From Rheinheimera sp. (lineage in GTDB: Bacteria; Pseudomonadota; Gammaproteobacteria; Enterobacterales; Alteromonadaceae), in contig SSFI01000003.1 of NCBI GenBank assembly GCA_008015325.1, positions 1 to 64,000 on the forward strand: a stretch of 64,000 bases of DNA, written 5' to 3'. The position numbers and the translations under genes are program-made. How positions within the stretch are numbered: the first letter of the stretch is position 1; each line of letters opens with the position of its first letter. Below the pieces are notes generated by a model that saw only the letters and a list, made by a program, of their open reading frames with translations, was not told the DNA's origin and did not search any database. Shown piece by piece: positions 8,429 through 17,882 of this stretch.

Positions 8429-9370
8429 ATGCGAACACTAGAATCCATGGTAAAATCAGGCGTAAAATCAATCATTTTTGCTCTTCGCGACGCAGTGACG
8501 AATCGCCACACACCGAGTTGCACAGTCAGTCATCCAATCAGCCCCAAATGTCAGCATAAAACCCGCGACATCGCCGCAAAATGGCCGCTTTTCTGCCTGG
8601 CCGGCGCTATGCTGCTGAGCGGCTGTAGTCAGTCTTATCACACTACGCAGTTACCGCAGGATCCGGTGATCCCGGCCAGTACGGCACAGCTGGTGGTAGT
8701 GGTCAGTGACAATTGGGACGCCAGCAGCGGTCAGATTTATCAGTTTTCCCGAACTCCCGGACAGCCGTGGCAGCAGACAGGCCAAACGGACAGTGTAGAT
8801 CTGGGCCGTAATGGCACCGCCTGGGGCATCGGACTACATCCGCAGCAAAACAATGGTCCGCAGAAACAGGAAGGTGACGGTAAAGCGCCGGCCGGCCTGT
8901 TTCGCTTGAGCGCCGCCTTTGGTGCTTTGCCAGCTTTAGTGACGCAGATGCCCTACCAGCAAATGAGCCGGTTTGATTTTTGTATTGATGTGCCCACTTC
9001 GCCTTTATACAACCAGACTGTTGATGTTCGCCAGTTCCGTGAGGAATGGACCGCCGGCAGTTCTGAACCGATGCGGCGTGATCTCATCACAAAGCCCGAC
9101 GCAGTGTACGAACAAGGTTTGTTTATCGACCACAACTTCAGTGATGGCGAAGCACGTCAGACCGGCGCCGGCAGTTGTATCTTTATGCACCTGAAATCGC
9201 CGGACGGGCGTAAGACTGCCGGCTGTACCGCCTTGGCACCGGCGCATCTGACGGCATTGCTACAGTGGCTAAAACCAGCAGAGCGACCTCTGTATCTGCT
9301 GTTGCCCGTCAGCGAATATCGCCGGCTGCAAACACCATGGCAACTGCCTGCCCTGCCCGTTGCCGGCTAA
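8429..9370 (+). CDS. Lipoprotein with L,D-transpeptidase (YkuD-like) catalytic motif
   Basis: The catalytic signature is H-x(7)-K-T-A-G-C-T-A, with the nucleophile Cys in TAGCTAL, as in L,D-transpeptidases and related L,D-carboxypeptidases that act on murein tetrapeptides. A lipobox AMLLSGC lies well inside the protein. The start is a problem: ATG 8429 has a good GAAGG site 7 nt before it but leaves about 65 residues ahead of the lipobox cysteine, while GTG 8495 gives about 43 and has no clear ribosome site. I report 8429. The frame can be extended to 8234 inside the divergent gene, which I reject. It is followed 18 nt later by dacB. Confidence 0.75.
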   Translation: MRTLESMVKSGVKSIIFALRDAVTNRHTPSCTVSHPISPKCQHKTRDIAAKWPLFCLAGAMLLSGCSQSYHTTQLPQDPVIPASTAQLVVVVSDNWDASSGQIYQFSRTPGQPWQQTGQTDSVDLGRNGTAWGIGLHPQQNNGPQKQEGDGKAPAGLFRLSAAFGALPALVTQMPYQQMSRFDFCIDVPTSPLYNQTVDVRQFREEWTAGSSEPMRRDLITKPDAVYEQGLFIDHNFSDGEARQTGAGSCIFMHLKSPDGRKTAGCTALAPAHLTALLQWLKPAERPLYLLLPVSEYRRLQTPWQLPALPVAG

Positions 9371-9388
9371 TCCACAGCGAGGTTTCTG

Positions 9389-10864
9389 ATGTTTAAACCA
9401 GCCGTATTCATATTGGCGCTGATGTTGTCCGGATGTGCGAGTCAGCCTGGTTTGCAGCTGCGTCATGACCTGCAGCAGCAAATTCTGGCTGCCGGCCTGC
9501 AGCCTGATCAGGTTGCACTGGTGGTCTTGCCGGTGGCACCATCGGACAACCCCGCAACTGCCAGACCGCTGATCCAACACAACGCTGACATTTTGCTCCA
9601 GCCAGCCAGCACCTTAAAACTGCTGACCAGCGCCGTAGCGCTGGACCAGCTCGGGCCGTTGTGGCGCGGCGAAACTGAATTGCTGGCCGATGCAGCGGAT
9701 TTGGCCGAGGCCCGGCAAACCGGCATTCTAACCAAACCTTTGTATCTGAAAGGCAAAGGCGATCCGGACCTGGATTATGCGGCAGTTTTGACCATGCTGT
9801 CCGAGCTTCATAATGAAGGGGTTCGTGAGCTGCGCGCGGGCGTGATACTGGATCGCAGCTGGTTCAGTCCTTCATTGCCCGACCCGGCTGCGGCCGCTTT
9901 TGATGAGTCACCGCGTGCGCGTTACAACTACATCCCAGATGCGCTGGGGCTGAATCAGCAGATGTTGCAACTGCAATTACGCAGTGATGCGACCTCGGTT
10001 CAACTGAGTAGTCTGCCGCTGCTGACAGATTTAACGCTGATATCCGAACTGCAATTAACCGATGCACGTTGCGACCAGTTTAATGCTGACTTGCTGGTGC
10101 TGACGGAACGTCAACGACCAGATATTGGTGTTGAGCTGGTGCTCAACGGCGAATTCCCGCGCAACTGCCTGCATCAGGAAGAAGCGGCCTGGCTCAGCCG
10201 TGATCTGTTGTGGCAGTTAAGTCTGAGTCAGGCATGGCGTCAGCTCGGTGGCCGTTTGGCAGGCGTTGTACCGGTCGCACAAGGACAAACGCCGACCGAT
10301 GCGGTGGTCGTGGCGCAACATTTCAGCCGGCCTTTGCCGCAATTACTGCAACAACTGAATAAAAACTCGGACAATGGTCTGGCGCGGACTTTGGCTTTGC
10401 AATTGGGCCGTTTGGCACCGACGGATGCAAACCAGACGCAACCGGACAGCGCAGTAGCGGCCGAGCAATATGTCCGGCAATGGCTGGCGCAGCGCCAGTT
10501 ACCGACAGAAGGACTGATGCTGGACAATGGCTCAGGTTTATCGCGGTTGGCCCGCATCAGTGCCAGTCAACTGGCGGCATTGCTGCAATATGCCTGGCAG
10601 CAACCCTGGGGGCTGGATTTAGCCAGCAGCCTGCCGCGCGCCGGCGTCGATGGCACTTTACAAAACCGCATGCGTACAACCACAGCCCGTGACAGTGCCC
10701 GCTTAAAAACCGGCACTTTGCGTAATGGCACCGGCCTTGCCGGTTATGTGTTTGACCGCCAGCACAGAGCTTGGATTTTCGTTGGGCTGGTGAACGCAGA
10801 ACAAGGCGTCGCCAAAGGCCGGCTGTTATTAGATCAGTGGGTAGAGCAAGTCAGTCAGTTTTAA
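9389..10864 (+). CDS. dacB: D-alanyl-D-alanine carboxypeptidase/endopeptidase (PBP4, DacB)
   Basis: A 491-residue peptidase S13 protein. The three active-site motifs are S-T-L-K (Ser74), S-D-N in NSDNGLART and K-T-G in RLKTGTL (Lys440). The N-terminus has a lipobox, LMLSGCAS, so it should be anchored in the outer membrane rather than soluble as in E. coli. It removes the terminal D-Ala and cuts D-Ala-mDAP crosslinks, releasing peptides for the other enzymes of the locus. It lies 18 nt after the L,D-transpeptidase-like gene and ends just before a bidirectional terminator. Confidence 0.92.
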   Translation: MFKPAVFILALMLSGCASQPGLQLRHDLQQQILAAGLQPDQVALVVLPVAPSDNPATARPLIQHNADILLQPASTLKLLTSAVALDQLGPLWRGETELLADAADLAEARQTGILTKPLYLKGKGDPDLDYAAVLTMLSELHNEGVRELRAGVILDRSWFSPSLPDPAAAAFDESPRARYNYIPDALGLNQQMLQLQLRSDATSVQLSSLPLLTDLTLISELQLTDARCDQFNADLLVLTERQRPDIGVELVLNGEFPRNCLHQEEAAWLSRDLLWQLSLSQAWRQLGGRLAGVVPVAQGQTPTDAVVVAQHFSRPLPQLLQQLNKNSDNGLARTLALQLGRLAPTDANQTQPDSAVAAEQYVRQWLAQRQLPTEGLMLDNGSGLSRLARISASQLAALLQYAWQQPWGLDLASSLPRAGVDGTLQNRMRTTTARDSARLKTGTLRNGTGLAGYVFDRQHRAWIFVGLVNAEQGVAKGRLLLDQWVEQVSQF

Positions 10865-10890
10865 GCTTCTGTATTAGCGAAGACTCAATA

Positions 10891-10919
10891 AAAAAGCCAG
10901 TCAATCAAACTGGCTTTTT
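10891..10919. terminator. Bidirectional terminator between dacB and the TonB receptor gene
   Basis: AAAAAGCCAG / CTGGCTTTTT stem with a 9-nt loop. The A-run on one side and T-run on the other let it serve both converging genes. Confidence 0.88.
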
Positions 10920-10973
10920 GCTTTTCTGCACGGGCCGCAAGCCGTAGTCCTGTTTGCGTCGATGCGTTTTGGC

Positions 10974-13900
10974 TTAGAAATCTACCCGGACTGACAACTG
11001 CACCCGACGCGGATTATACCAGCGTCTTGGCGTGCCAAATTCCGGATCAAAATCAATAGGTTCAATGTCATAGCCGGTTTGACGGTTAAAGACGTTAAAC
11101 ATATCGGCACGGAATTTCACTACCAGTTCCGGGTTCACCACAAAGTCCTGGGTGTAGTTTAAATCCATCTGCCAGTGGCTGCTGCTGCGTCTGCTGCCCG
11201 CTTTTTCCGCATAGGCGCTGACGGCTTCATAAGCGCCACGCGGATTCAGGCCATAATAAGCACCTGACCACTTTTCCCAGGCCTGACCGGACTGGAACAG
11301 CAAATAAGCACCGATATTGGCTTCCCAGTCCAGCGTGTAATAACCGTACACTTTTAATAAATGCGGTTTGTCTGCCGATAATCTGCCGTCTTTATTATCC
11401 CAGACGTATTTGCCTTTATCGTCGTTGTAATAAGACGATCCGATAAAAGTGTTGGCATCATTGGTATAAGTGGTGTTGTCCTGGTCGAAGTTACCGGTGT
11501 ACCGGCTCCAGACATAAGACGCGTTTAGGTAGGCGCGGTCTCCGACCCACTCGGCTTCAAAACTGGCTTCCCAGTATTTGGTGTAACCACCATCAACTTC
11601 AGCAATGACATAGGTCGAGCCACCGATTTCTTTGCGAATGTCTTCCAGATTTTTTACATAATCGCCAAGCGCGCGTAAATCTGCTGGCACCCCGCCATTG
11701 GGGCCATAAGTGCCTTCACGCGAACGCGCGTAGTTCCAGATGTCTTCCCAGAAATGCGAACCTTCGCGGTGACGGATGTGGCTGCGCAGGAACCAGCCGC
11801 CGTCCAGTGCTTTGGTTGTGCCCAGGGTAAATTCGTCAATGCGGCGTGGTTTCAGGTCATCGGCAAACACTTTACCGCTGGAGGAGCCGCGGTTGGCGGT
11901 TTCCAGATAATTACCGTTTTCATCAAAACGCACTAACAAGGTGCGTTGGGTGCTGCGGTCCCAGGATGCAGCCCGTGCCAGTGAACTGGCTTCCGGGTTG
12001 TAGGATGCGTAGTTGGCAAAAATGGTATTTTCGCCATCATAGCGCCAGGTCGCCCCCAAACGCGGCTGGATCATGTCTTTCCAGTCGATGGTGTACATTT
12101 TGTACTTATTGCCCGGCGCCAGTTCAAAGCCTGACACAGTGCCGGCTTTTTCCCGCAAGCCCTGGCCAAACAGCTCGTCTTTGCTGATCAGCACACCGAT
12201 GTTGTAGTCAAAATCACCGTGCGTGATAGTGTCGTTGATTTCAAAGTTATAGGAACGGGCCGCTGACTTGATCGGTGGCACTGTGTTGCCACTGGCATCG
12301 AGTAAACTCATCTGCTCAGTTGAGGTCTGGTAGAAATACGGCACACCTGCAGCGGTTTTTTGTAAACCACCGGTATAAGCAATAGTGCCCCAACCGTTGG
12401 ACAAACGGCTTAATTCTTCTTCGATGTCAGAATATTTAAAGCCCGCATGCAGTTTATGCGTGGTATCTCCGTGACTTAGTTCATGGTCAATGGCAAATTC
12501 CAGACTATCGCGATAAAAATTCTGGTTATTGATTTGCGGTGCCCCGCCAACCCGGCCACCACCTGCTTTAGCGCCGGCGGCATTGGTATAACCATATTGA
12601 TTAATCAGCTGCTGGGCAAAATTGTTAAATGCCAGTTGTGCCGGTGTGGTTGCATTCGCAATTAAGGTTGGAACCGCCAGAGTGCCAAGCCCGGTCAGAT
12701 TATTTAAATCGAGTTTGGTGCCAATCACTGGCTGAAAGGTAAAGCGGTTATCAGGCGTGCTGGCGGTTTCTAATTCAAAACGACCCGCGTTAAAGGTCAG
12801 ACTGGTGTTGCTGCTCAGCAGGTAAGAGCCATCGAAAGTCAGGATAGTCTGCTCAGACAATTCACCTATTGACACTGTATCTGAATCAAAAGCACCAACT
12901 GAAGCGCCGTCTGACTCGCGGCTGGAATCGCGCAGACTCAGATTAAACAACAAATCATCGGTCGGCGCGAAGGTCAGTTTGCCGAAATATTCATCGCGCT
13001 CGCTGCTGTAATCTTTCACCGGACCATAGTTGGTTTCTTTATTGGCACGCTCTGTTTCCGGCCGGTAATAAGAGCCATAGAAATACAGCATATCTTCAAC
13101 TAACGGGCCGGCCAGCCCCATGGTGATCCAGCTGCTTTCTGATTTGAAAGCTTTGGCGGCATCTTTGCTGTTCGCTGTCAGACTCTTACTCTGCAGCTTG
13201 TACTCAACATAACCTTCAAATTCATTGGTACCAGATTTGGAGATGGTATTGATGGAAAAACCGCCGGAGCGGTTAAAACCGACAGCCTTGGCACCGCCAC
13301 GGTCCATTGACACACTGGCGATGTCATGGGTGGAAGGATCTGACGCCAGGTTACCGAACAACGGCAAAGACACATCCACACCGTCAAAACCGTATTTGTT
13401 GTCTACCCCTGAACCACCGGCTGCTGGGCCTAAAGTGCCATTTTCTGAGTACTGCACACCCGGTACCAGTTTTAACAAATCACGGTATTCCTGGCCAACC
13501 GGCAACGACTCTATATTTTCTGCGCCTAAAGAGTTGGTCAGTGCCGAGTTACCTTCACGCGCTATCGAACTGCCAAGCACCTGGATCACTTCAACCTCAG
13601 CGCCACCGGCACCGAGATTCACGTCGACGGTTGAGGTTTGCTCCAGCAAGACTTCAACCTGCATTTTACGCACGACGCCGGTTGCATTGCTGATGGTCAG
13701 CTCATATGTACCCGGCAGCAGCAGCGGCAATGAATAAGTGCCGTCAGCTTTGGTCACGACAGTACGGGGTTTTGGCATCACATTACTGCTGGCGGTAATC
13801 GTGAGACCTGCGACTGAGCTTTGGGCAGAATCGGCACTGATTTTGCCTTTAATGCCGCCGGCTTGCTGGGCCATCGCCGGCGCTGCGCATAACGCGCTGG

Positions 13901-13982
13901 CCAGCAGTGCGCTGGTGATAAGGTTGATGCCAAAACGCCGGACTGGCGTCGTCGGATACTGCGGTGATGTTGTTATTTTCAT
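10974..13982 (-). CDS. Large TonB-dependent receptor with carboxypeptidase-like N-terminal domain
   Basis: About 1002 residues from ATG 13982 (GGGA 8-9 nt upstream; the longer frame to 14105 is dropped). A signal peptide ends near APAMAQQA. A carboxypeptidase-regulatory-like beta-sandwich follows (KADGTYSLPLLLPGTYELTI), then the plug with SLPVGQEYRDLLKLVPGVQY, and a 22-strand-type barrel ending in the aromatic residue of SVRVDF. This is the Oar-like class of outer-membrane receptors, which import or bind large ligands. It lies inside the murein locus, so muropeptide or glycan-chain fragments are plausible ligands, though this is inference. A candidate operator lies at 14140. Confidence 0.9.
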   Translation of the reverse strand: MKITTSPQYPTTPVRRFGINLITSALLASALCAAPAMAQQAGGIKGKISADSAQSSVAGLTITASSNVMPKPRTVVTKADGTYSLPLLLPGTYELTISNATGVVRKMQVEVLLEQTSTVDVNLGAGGAEVEVIQVLGSSIAREGNSALTNSLGAENIESLPVGQEYRDLLKLVPGVQYSENGTLGPAAGGSGVDNKYGFDGVDVSLPLFGNLASDPSTHDIASVSMDRGGAKAVGFNRSGGFSINTISKSGTNEFEGYVEYKLQSKSLTANSKDAAKAFKSESSWITMGLAGPLVEDMLYFYGSYYRPETERANKETNYGPVKDYSSERDEYFGKLTFAPTDDLLFNLSLRDSSRESDGASVGAFDSDTVSIGELSEQTILTFDGSYLLSSNTSLTFNAGRFELETASTPDNRFTFQPVIGTKLDLNNLTGLGTLAVPTLIANATTPAQLAFNNFAQQLINQYGYTNAAGAKAGGGRVGGAPQINNQNFYRDSLEFAIDHELSHGDTTHKLHAGFKYSDIEEELSRLSNGWGTIAYTGGLQKTAAGVPYFYQTSTEQMSLLDASGNTVPPIKSAARSYNFEINDTITHGDFDYNIGVLISKDELFGQGLREKAGTVSGFELAPGNKYKMYTIDWKDMIQPRLGATWRYDGENTIFANYASYNPEASSLARAASWDRSTQRTLLVRFDENGNYLETANRGSSSGKVFADDLKPRRIDEFTLGTTKALDGGWFLRSHIRHREGSHFWEDIWNYARSREGTYGPNGGVPADLRALGDYVKNLEDIRKEIGGSTYVIAEVDGGYTKYWEASFEAEWVGDRAYLNASYVWSRYTGNFDQDNTTYTNDANTFIGSSYYNDDKGKYVWDNKDGRLSADKPHLLKVYGYYTLDWEANIGAYLLFQSGQAWEKWSGAYYGLNPRGAYEAVSAYAEKAGSRRSSSHWQMDLNYTQDFVVNPELVVKFRADMFNVFNRQTGYDIEPIDFDPEFGTPRRWYNPRRVQLSVRVDF

Positions 13983-14139
13983 TGCTAAGTCCCGGATTAT
14001 TATTGTCTGAATCGCTGACCTGCTTTTCACGCTGATTTGCTGCCAAACCAGCCCGACTACAAAAGCGCTGCCGCTGCCACCGCCTGAAACCAGGCGGTCC
14101 ATCAAGGCGAAAATTTATTCACGCCCATAGCAAAGATAG

Positions 14140-14152
14140 CAATAAATTATTT
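14140..14152. promoter_or_regulatory. Weak candidate MurR operator, site E
   Basis: CAATA-AAT-TATTT, eight of ten motif positions, about 160 nt upstream of the TonB receptor start. The surroundings are so AT-rich that chance is a real alternative. Confidence 0.3.
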
Positions 14153-14306
14153 TATGAGAAATAGCTTATGCGAATTAATTTATAAGTTAGGAATATTCAA
14201 TTATTAAGCAGTGTTGGCGGACGAGAAAAAGCGGAAATCGCGCAGCAACTATGCTGGCGGCTATCGAAATGAAAAATTATAATTTCTTTAAAATCAATTA
14301 TTTGAA

Positions 14307-14334
14307 GCCCCCGCCGTTATAATTGTGCGGGGGC
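14307..14334 (-). terminator. Terminator of the D-glutamate/oxoproline operon
   Basis: GCCCCCGC / GCGGGGGC stem of 8 bp around a 12-nt loop, just past the stop of the transaminase gene on the minus strand. The following bases in that direction are A/T-rich rather than a clean T run. Confidence 0.6.
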
Positions 14335-14342
14335 AGTATTTG

Positions 14343-15218
14343 TTAATCAGAACTTGGATACGGGTCGTCAAATTTATGCGCAGCGAATAATTGCTGGGCC
14401 TGATACCAGACAGGCCCAACTTCACCATTGCCAACCGGTTTTCCATCAATAGCCACAACCGGCATTAACTCCTTAGATGAGCTGGTGAGCCAGACTTCAT
14501 CTGCGGCCAACACTTCGGCTTTGCTGATCACCCGCTCCAGCACTGTCAGTGCGCTATGTGTTCTGAGGATCTGCAACAGCAGCAGTCGCGTAATACCGGG
14601 TAAAATCTGATGATCCAGCGGTGGTGTACTGATCACGCCGTCTTTGACAACAAAGGCATTACAGGAACTACCTTCGGTAAGTTCGTCCTGTTCATTAAAC
14701 AAAATGGTTTCCTGATAACCGGCCTCAACGCCCTGCTGATGATGCAGCACATTCCCCAGCAGCGCCGTTGATTTGATATGACAGCGTTTCCAGCGCAGAT
14801 CTTCGGCTGAAGCCACCTGAATTGGCTTGGCTGTACCTGGTAAACCGGTCGGTGGCGGATTGATAGCGAAGGTAAATGCAAACACTGTAGGCGTAACACC
14901 AGACGGAAAAGCGTGACCGCGTTTGCTGTCGGTGCCGCGCGAGACATGCAAATACACGCCTAAATCGCCGCTACCATTGCGCACCAGTAATTGCCGGATC
15001 ATCTCCAGCCATTGTGCATGGCTCCAGTCAAACTGAATGCCAATCTCCGCCAGACCGCGTTGCATCCGGTCGATATGCGGCGTAAAGCCAACCAGCTTGC
15101 CCTGATAACTGGGGATCACTTCATAAATGCCGTCGCCAAACAAAAAACCGCGGTCCATCGGCGAAATACGCGCCTCAGTGGCAGGCATAAAACTGCCGTT
15201 TAAATACACATCAGACAA
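14343..15218 (-). CDS. dat: D-amino-acid transaminase (class IV, PLP)
   Basis: A 291-residue class IV aminotransferase. Features are GDGIYEVIPSYQG near residue 28-40, the PLP lysine in RCHIKSTALLGN, and TEGSSCNAFVV with ITRLLLLQI. The D-amino-acid transaminase type interconverts D-Ala or D-Glu with 2-oxo acids; close relatives are branched-chain transaminase and aminodeoxychorismate lyase, and the D-specific call rests on sequence look plus context. It is the last gene of a five-gene minus-strand run that otherwise handles D-glutamate and 5-oxoproline, and lies 9 nt after the cyclase gene. Confidence 0.85.
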   Translation of the reverse strand: MSDVYLNGSFMPATEARISPMDRGFLFGDGIYEVIPSYQGKLVGFTPHIDRMQRGLAEIGIQFDWSHAQWLEMIRQLLVRNGSGDLGVYLHVSRGTDSKRGHAFPSGVTPTVFAFTFAINPPPTGLPGTAKPIQVASAEDLRWKRCHIKSTALLGNVLHHQQGVEAGYQETILFNEQDELTEGSSCNAFVVKDGVISTPPLDHQILPGITRLLLLQILRTHSALTVLERVISKAEVLAADEVWLTSSSKELMPVVAIDGKPVGNGEVGPVWYQAQQLFAAHKFDDPYPSSD

Positions 15219-15227
15219 GTTCAGTCC

Positions 15228-16118
15228 TTACACCGATACTGAGCGGTGTTGTTGATACAATTGATAAATCTGCTGACACAACGAAGCGCCAATGTCAGGC
15301 GGTAAACCATCCTCGGTCAGAGTATTTTGCCGGGTGACTCCATCGACGCTGCCGTGCTCAGACAGAAACTGCAGGCTTGGCAAAGCGTCACAGCAATGAA
15401 ACAAATCCATACCACTTTGCAGTGACCAGTGAAAAGCCAGGCCATAGGCCGCCCAATTTGAGACATCGGCGACAATCAGTTCGCTGCAACCGGTCACTGC
15501 GGGTCTGATATCCAGCGCGCGCAATGTGTCGATAATCTTACCCATGCCAATCTCATTGCCGCCATCGCCGATGCCGACTGTGGGACATGTCGCGAGCCGC
15601 ATCAGCGCATCCAGATCAGCGACTTTGGCGCTGATATCTTCATGGCGCATATTGTAATAACGACCATCGGCCGCCTGCCCCGGCCTTTCGATACAGAGCA
15701 CTGCGGCCGGCTGATATTGACTCAGCAATTGTCGCGCCCGCTGTTGACCATCTTCGCCGAGCGTAAAGGCTTCAACCTGAAAATGGCCGGTCAGTACAGA
15801 CAACAAAGGCTCGCCGCACACCAGCACCGGCTTGACGCCAAGTGACTGCAGCATCCGGTAGATCGCAATAGCGCCAACGGGTCCATCGGTTTCAAAAGTG
15901 CCGGCGACCGGAAACCCGGTGCCGATCAATACGGTTTGGTCCGGCTGGTATAGCAAAGCCGCAGCACGCGCCAGATAACCGGGTTGCAATGCCTGACGTG
16001 CCAGTGCCATACCGCGTGGATTGCGGGCGACCAACAAGGCCTCGACTTGCTGATGTGCCAATGGCAGCGAGCCATTTTTAGACAACGCAGCGGGTGCAAA
16101 AGGAGTTGCTTTACTCAT
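15228..16118 (-). CDS. D-glutamate cyclase-like protein, DUF4392 half
   Basis: About 296 residues of the former DUF4392 family, the C-terminal half of the mitochondrial D-glutamate cyclase DGLUCY, which turns D-Glu into 5-oxo-D-proline. Signatures are IGTGFPVAGTFETDGPVGA near the N-terminus and TVGIGDGGNEIGMGK further on. ATG 16118 is chosen over GTG 16127 because AGGTG lies 6 nt before it; it overlaps the pxpC stop by 8 nt. The other half of the human architecture (DUF1445) is encoded three genes upstream in the same operon. Confidence 0.85.
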   Translation of the reverse strand: MSKATPFAPAALSKNGSLPLAHQQVEALLVARNPRGMALARQALQPGYLARAAALLYQPDQTVLIGTGFPVAGTFETDGPVGAIAIYRMLQSLGVKPVLVCGEPLLSVLTGHFQVEAFTLGEDGQQRARQLLSQYQPAAVLCIERPGQAADGRYYNMRHEDISAKVADLDALMRLATCPTVGIGDGGNEIGMGKIIDTLRALDIRPAVTGCSELIVADVSNWAAYGLAFHWSLQSGMDLFHCCDALPSLQFLSEHGSVDGVTRQNTLTEDGLPPDIGASLCQQIYQLYQQHRSVSV

Positions 16119-17157
16119 CGATGTCACCTTTGACCTGTCTTTGCTGTGATAAGAACACCCGCCACTGCCCGACCAGCGCGTCCAGTTGTTGCTGCAGCAC
16201 CATCAGTCGCTGCCGTTCCTGCTGCACCGCAGCTTGAAGGTCCAGCCAATAAAACCGGACAAAGTTACCGGTCATCATCTGGCCCAGCAGTTCGCAGGCG
16301 CCGCGGGTTAACGCACCGGTTTTTGGATAACCGCCAATGGTCTGATGGTCATTAAGCATCACAATGGGCAGGCCATTTGGTGGCAGTTGCATGGCGCCGA
16401 GACAAATCCCCTCGGAATAAAGCTGCTGAGCTTTGACTGGCAAAGGCTCGCCGCCTAACTGCATGCCCATCCGGTCACTGCGGGCGGTAATGCGAAATAA
16501 GCGCTGGGGCAGTAATTGGCTAACCTGCGGATCTAAAGTTTCAATTTGGGCACCGGCAATCAGTGGCAAAGCGCGGATGCTCTGGTGGCGATAATGCTGG
16601 TGATAAGGCAACGAGATTTGCGGATCTGGTTTGTGCCATGCCGGACAGTTTAATATCGTTCCGGCTAATACCGCTTTGCCCTGTCCGTCCGGCCCGCCGA
16701 CTTTTTCCCGTAGCACAGTGGCGACACTGCCACAAATGGCTGGTGCGGCAAAACCGTCGGCCACCGCCAGGTAAGCCCGGGCACCGGCTCTGCTGTAGCC
16801 TATCTCAAGCAGATCTCCGGGCTGTAGCAACAAAGTGCGATAGCGCGATACCGGCTTACTGTTCAGCAGTAACGGCATCGCCGCGCCGGTTATCGCCAAC
16901 AACACCGGTTGTTCAGCGCGAAAGGCCACAGCACCAAGGGTAATTTCCAGCACTGCCGGGCATGCACCCGACACTGTGTTGTGATTTCCCACCAGCGCAT
17001 TGGCGAGCCGTGCTGCGGTTAAATCGACCGCGCCCCCTTGCGTCAGACCGGCAGCTGCAGCGCCAAAACGGCCGGCGTCCTGCAGCTGCACGCCACTGTG
17101 GCCTTGCAATACCAAAAGCCCTGCCTGCTTCGACGTTTCTTCAGATGGTGTGTTCAT
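16111..17157 (-). CDS. pxpC: 5-oxoprolinase subunit C (PxpC/KipA)
   Basis: 348 residues of the KipA/YbgK (biotin-dependent carboxyltransferase-like) family, with LQDAGRFG near residue 25, YLAVADGFA, and RSDRMGMQLGGEPL. With PxpA and PxpB it hydrolyses 5-oxoproline to glutamate at the cost of ATP. The ATG overlaps the pxpB stop by 4 nt (ATGA), and its own end overlaps the cyclase start by 8 nt. Confidence 0.93.
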   Translation of the reverse strand: MNTPSEETSKQAGLLVLQGHSGVQLQDAGRFGAAAAGLTQGGAVDLTAARLANALVGNHNTVSGACPAVLEITLGAVAFRAEQPVLLAITGAAMPLLLNSKPVSRYRTLLLQPGDLLEIGYSRAGARAYLAVADGFAAPAICGSVATVLREKVGGPDGQGKAVLAGTILNCPAWHKPDPQISLPYHQHYRHQSIRALPLIAGAQIETLDPQVSQLLPQRLFRITARSDRMGMQLGGEPLPVKAQQLYSEGICLGAMQLPPNGLPIVMLNDHQTIGGYPKTGALTRGACELLGQMMTGNFVRFYWLDLQAAVQQERQRLMVLQQQLDALVGQWRVFLSQQRQVKGDIDE

Positions 17158-17882
17158 AACTGTCCACCGAGACGGAGAAACTCCGACCGCTCTATCGGCA
17201 CAAAACGTACTGTATCGCCCACCGCAAATGGCAACATTGGGTCTGCATGTAAATCAAACAGCGGCAATGGACAATTGCCGAGCAGATGCCAGCCGCCCGG
17301 CGATGCGGCCGGGTACACTGCGGTCTGCCGGTCGGCAATAGCGACACTGCCGGCGGCCACCACAGGCCTTGGATTTGCCAGTCTCGGGGTATTCATACGC
17401 GGATCGGTAAAGCCGAGATAGGCAAACCCCGGCGCAAAACCAATCGCATAAACCTGATAGGACTGCTGACTGTGCAGCTTGACCAGCTCTGCAAGACTGA
17501 GCTGGTGCAGCGCTGCAACGCCAGCCAGATCTGGGCCGCTTTCAACACTGTAATAACAAGGTAATTCGATAATTTTGTTCGCGTTTGTCTGTGCTTCCGG
17601 CCGGAATAGCTGCATTTGCGCACTGACAATTTTTTGCCAGATTTCACCGTGGTCGGTTTTCAGCAGATCAAAAATAATCAGCACTGAGGTGTAGGACGGC
17701 ACCAGCTCCAGCAGCGCATCACCGAGTAACGCCGGTAGCTGTGTTCGCAAATTGTGCATCAGCTGCATCAGCGCCGGCCCCGGGCCCTGGGGCGCCAGCG
17801 CGGTTAAATCCAGCAGCAGTGCCTGCTCGCTGTGAATGCGCAAGCGGACCGGGAATTCTGCACTGAGCAGTTGCAAATGCAT
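17154..17882 (-). CDS. pxpB: 5-oxoprolinase subunit B (PxpB/KipI)
   Basis: 242 residues of the KipI/YbgJ family (carboxyltransferase domain subdomain C/D), with SYTSVLIIFD, the IGFAPGFAYLGF signature and a following SVAIADRQTAVYPAASPGGWHL (split here: first residues SVAIADRQ, then PAASPGGWHLLG). Partner of PxpC in the PxpABC oxoprolinase. Its ATG directly abuts the stop of the DUF1445 gene (TAAATG), which argues for coupled translation. Confidence 0.93.
   Translation of the reverse strand: MHLQLLSAEFPVRLRIHSEQALLLDLTALAPQGPGPALMQLMHNLRTQLPALLGDALLELVPSYTSVLIIFDLLKTDHGEIWQKIVSAQMQLFRPEAQTNANKIIELPCYYSVESGPDLAGVAALHQLSLAELVKLHSQQSYQVYAIGFAPGFAYLGFTDPRMNTPRLANPRPVVAAGSVAIADRQTAVYPAASPGGWHLLGNCPLPLFDLHADPMLPFAVGDTVRFVPIERSEFLRLGGQL

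Larger units (their letters stand above)
13983..14342. other. 360-nt leader region of the TonB receptor gene
   Basis: AT-rich gap between the D-amino-acid transaminase and the receptor gene. It holds the transaminase terminator hairpin (14307-14334), several AT-rich inverted repeats around 14108-14205, including a weak copy of the GAATA-N3-TATTC motif, and must contain the receptor promoter on the minus strand. No gene seen. Confidence 0.6.

Noticed and set aside
13983..14342. Riboswitch in the long leader of the TonB receptor
   Set aside because: No conserved core (for example a B12 box) is visible; the region is just AT-rich repeats plus the neighbouring terminator.
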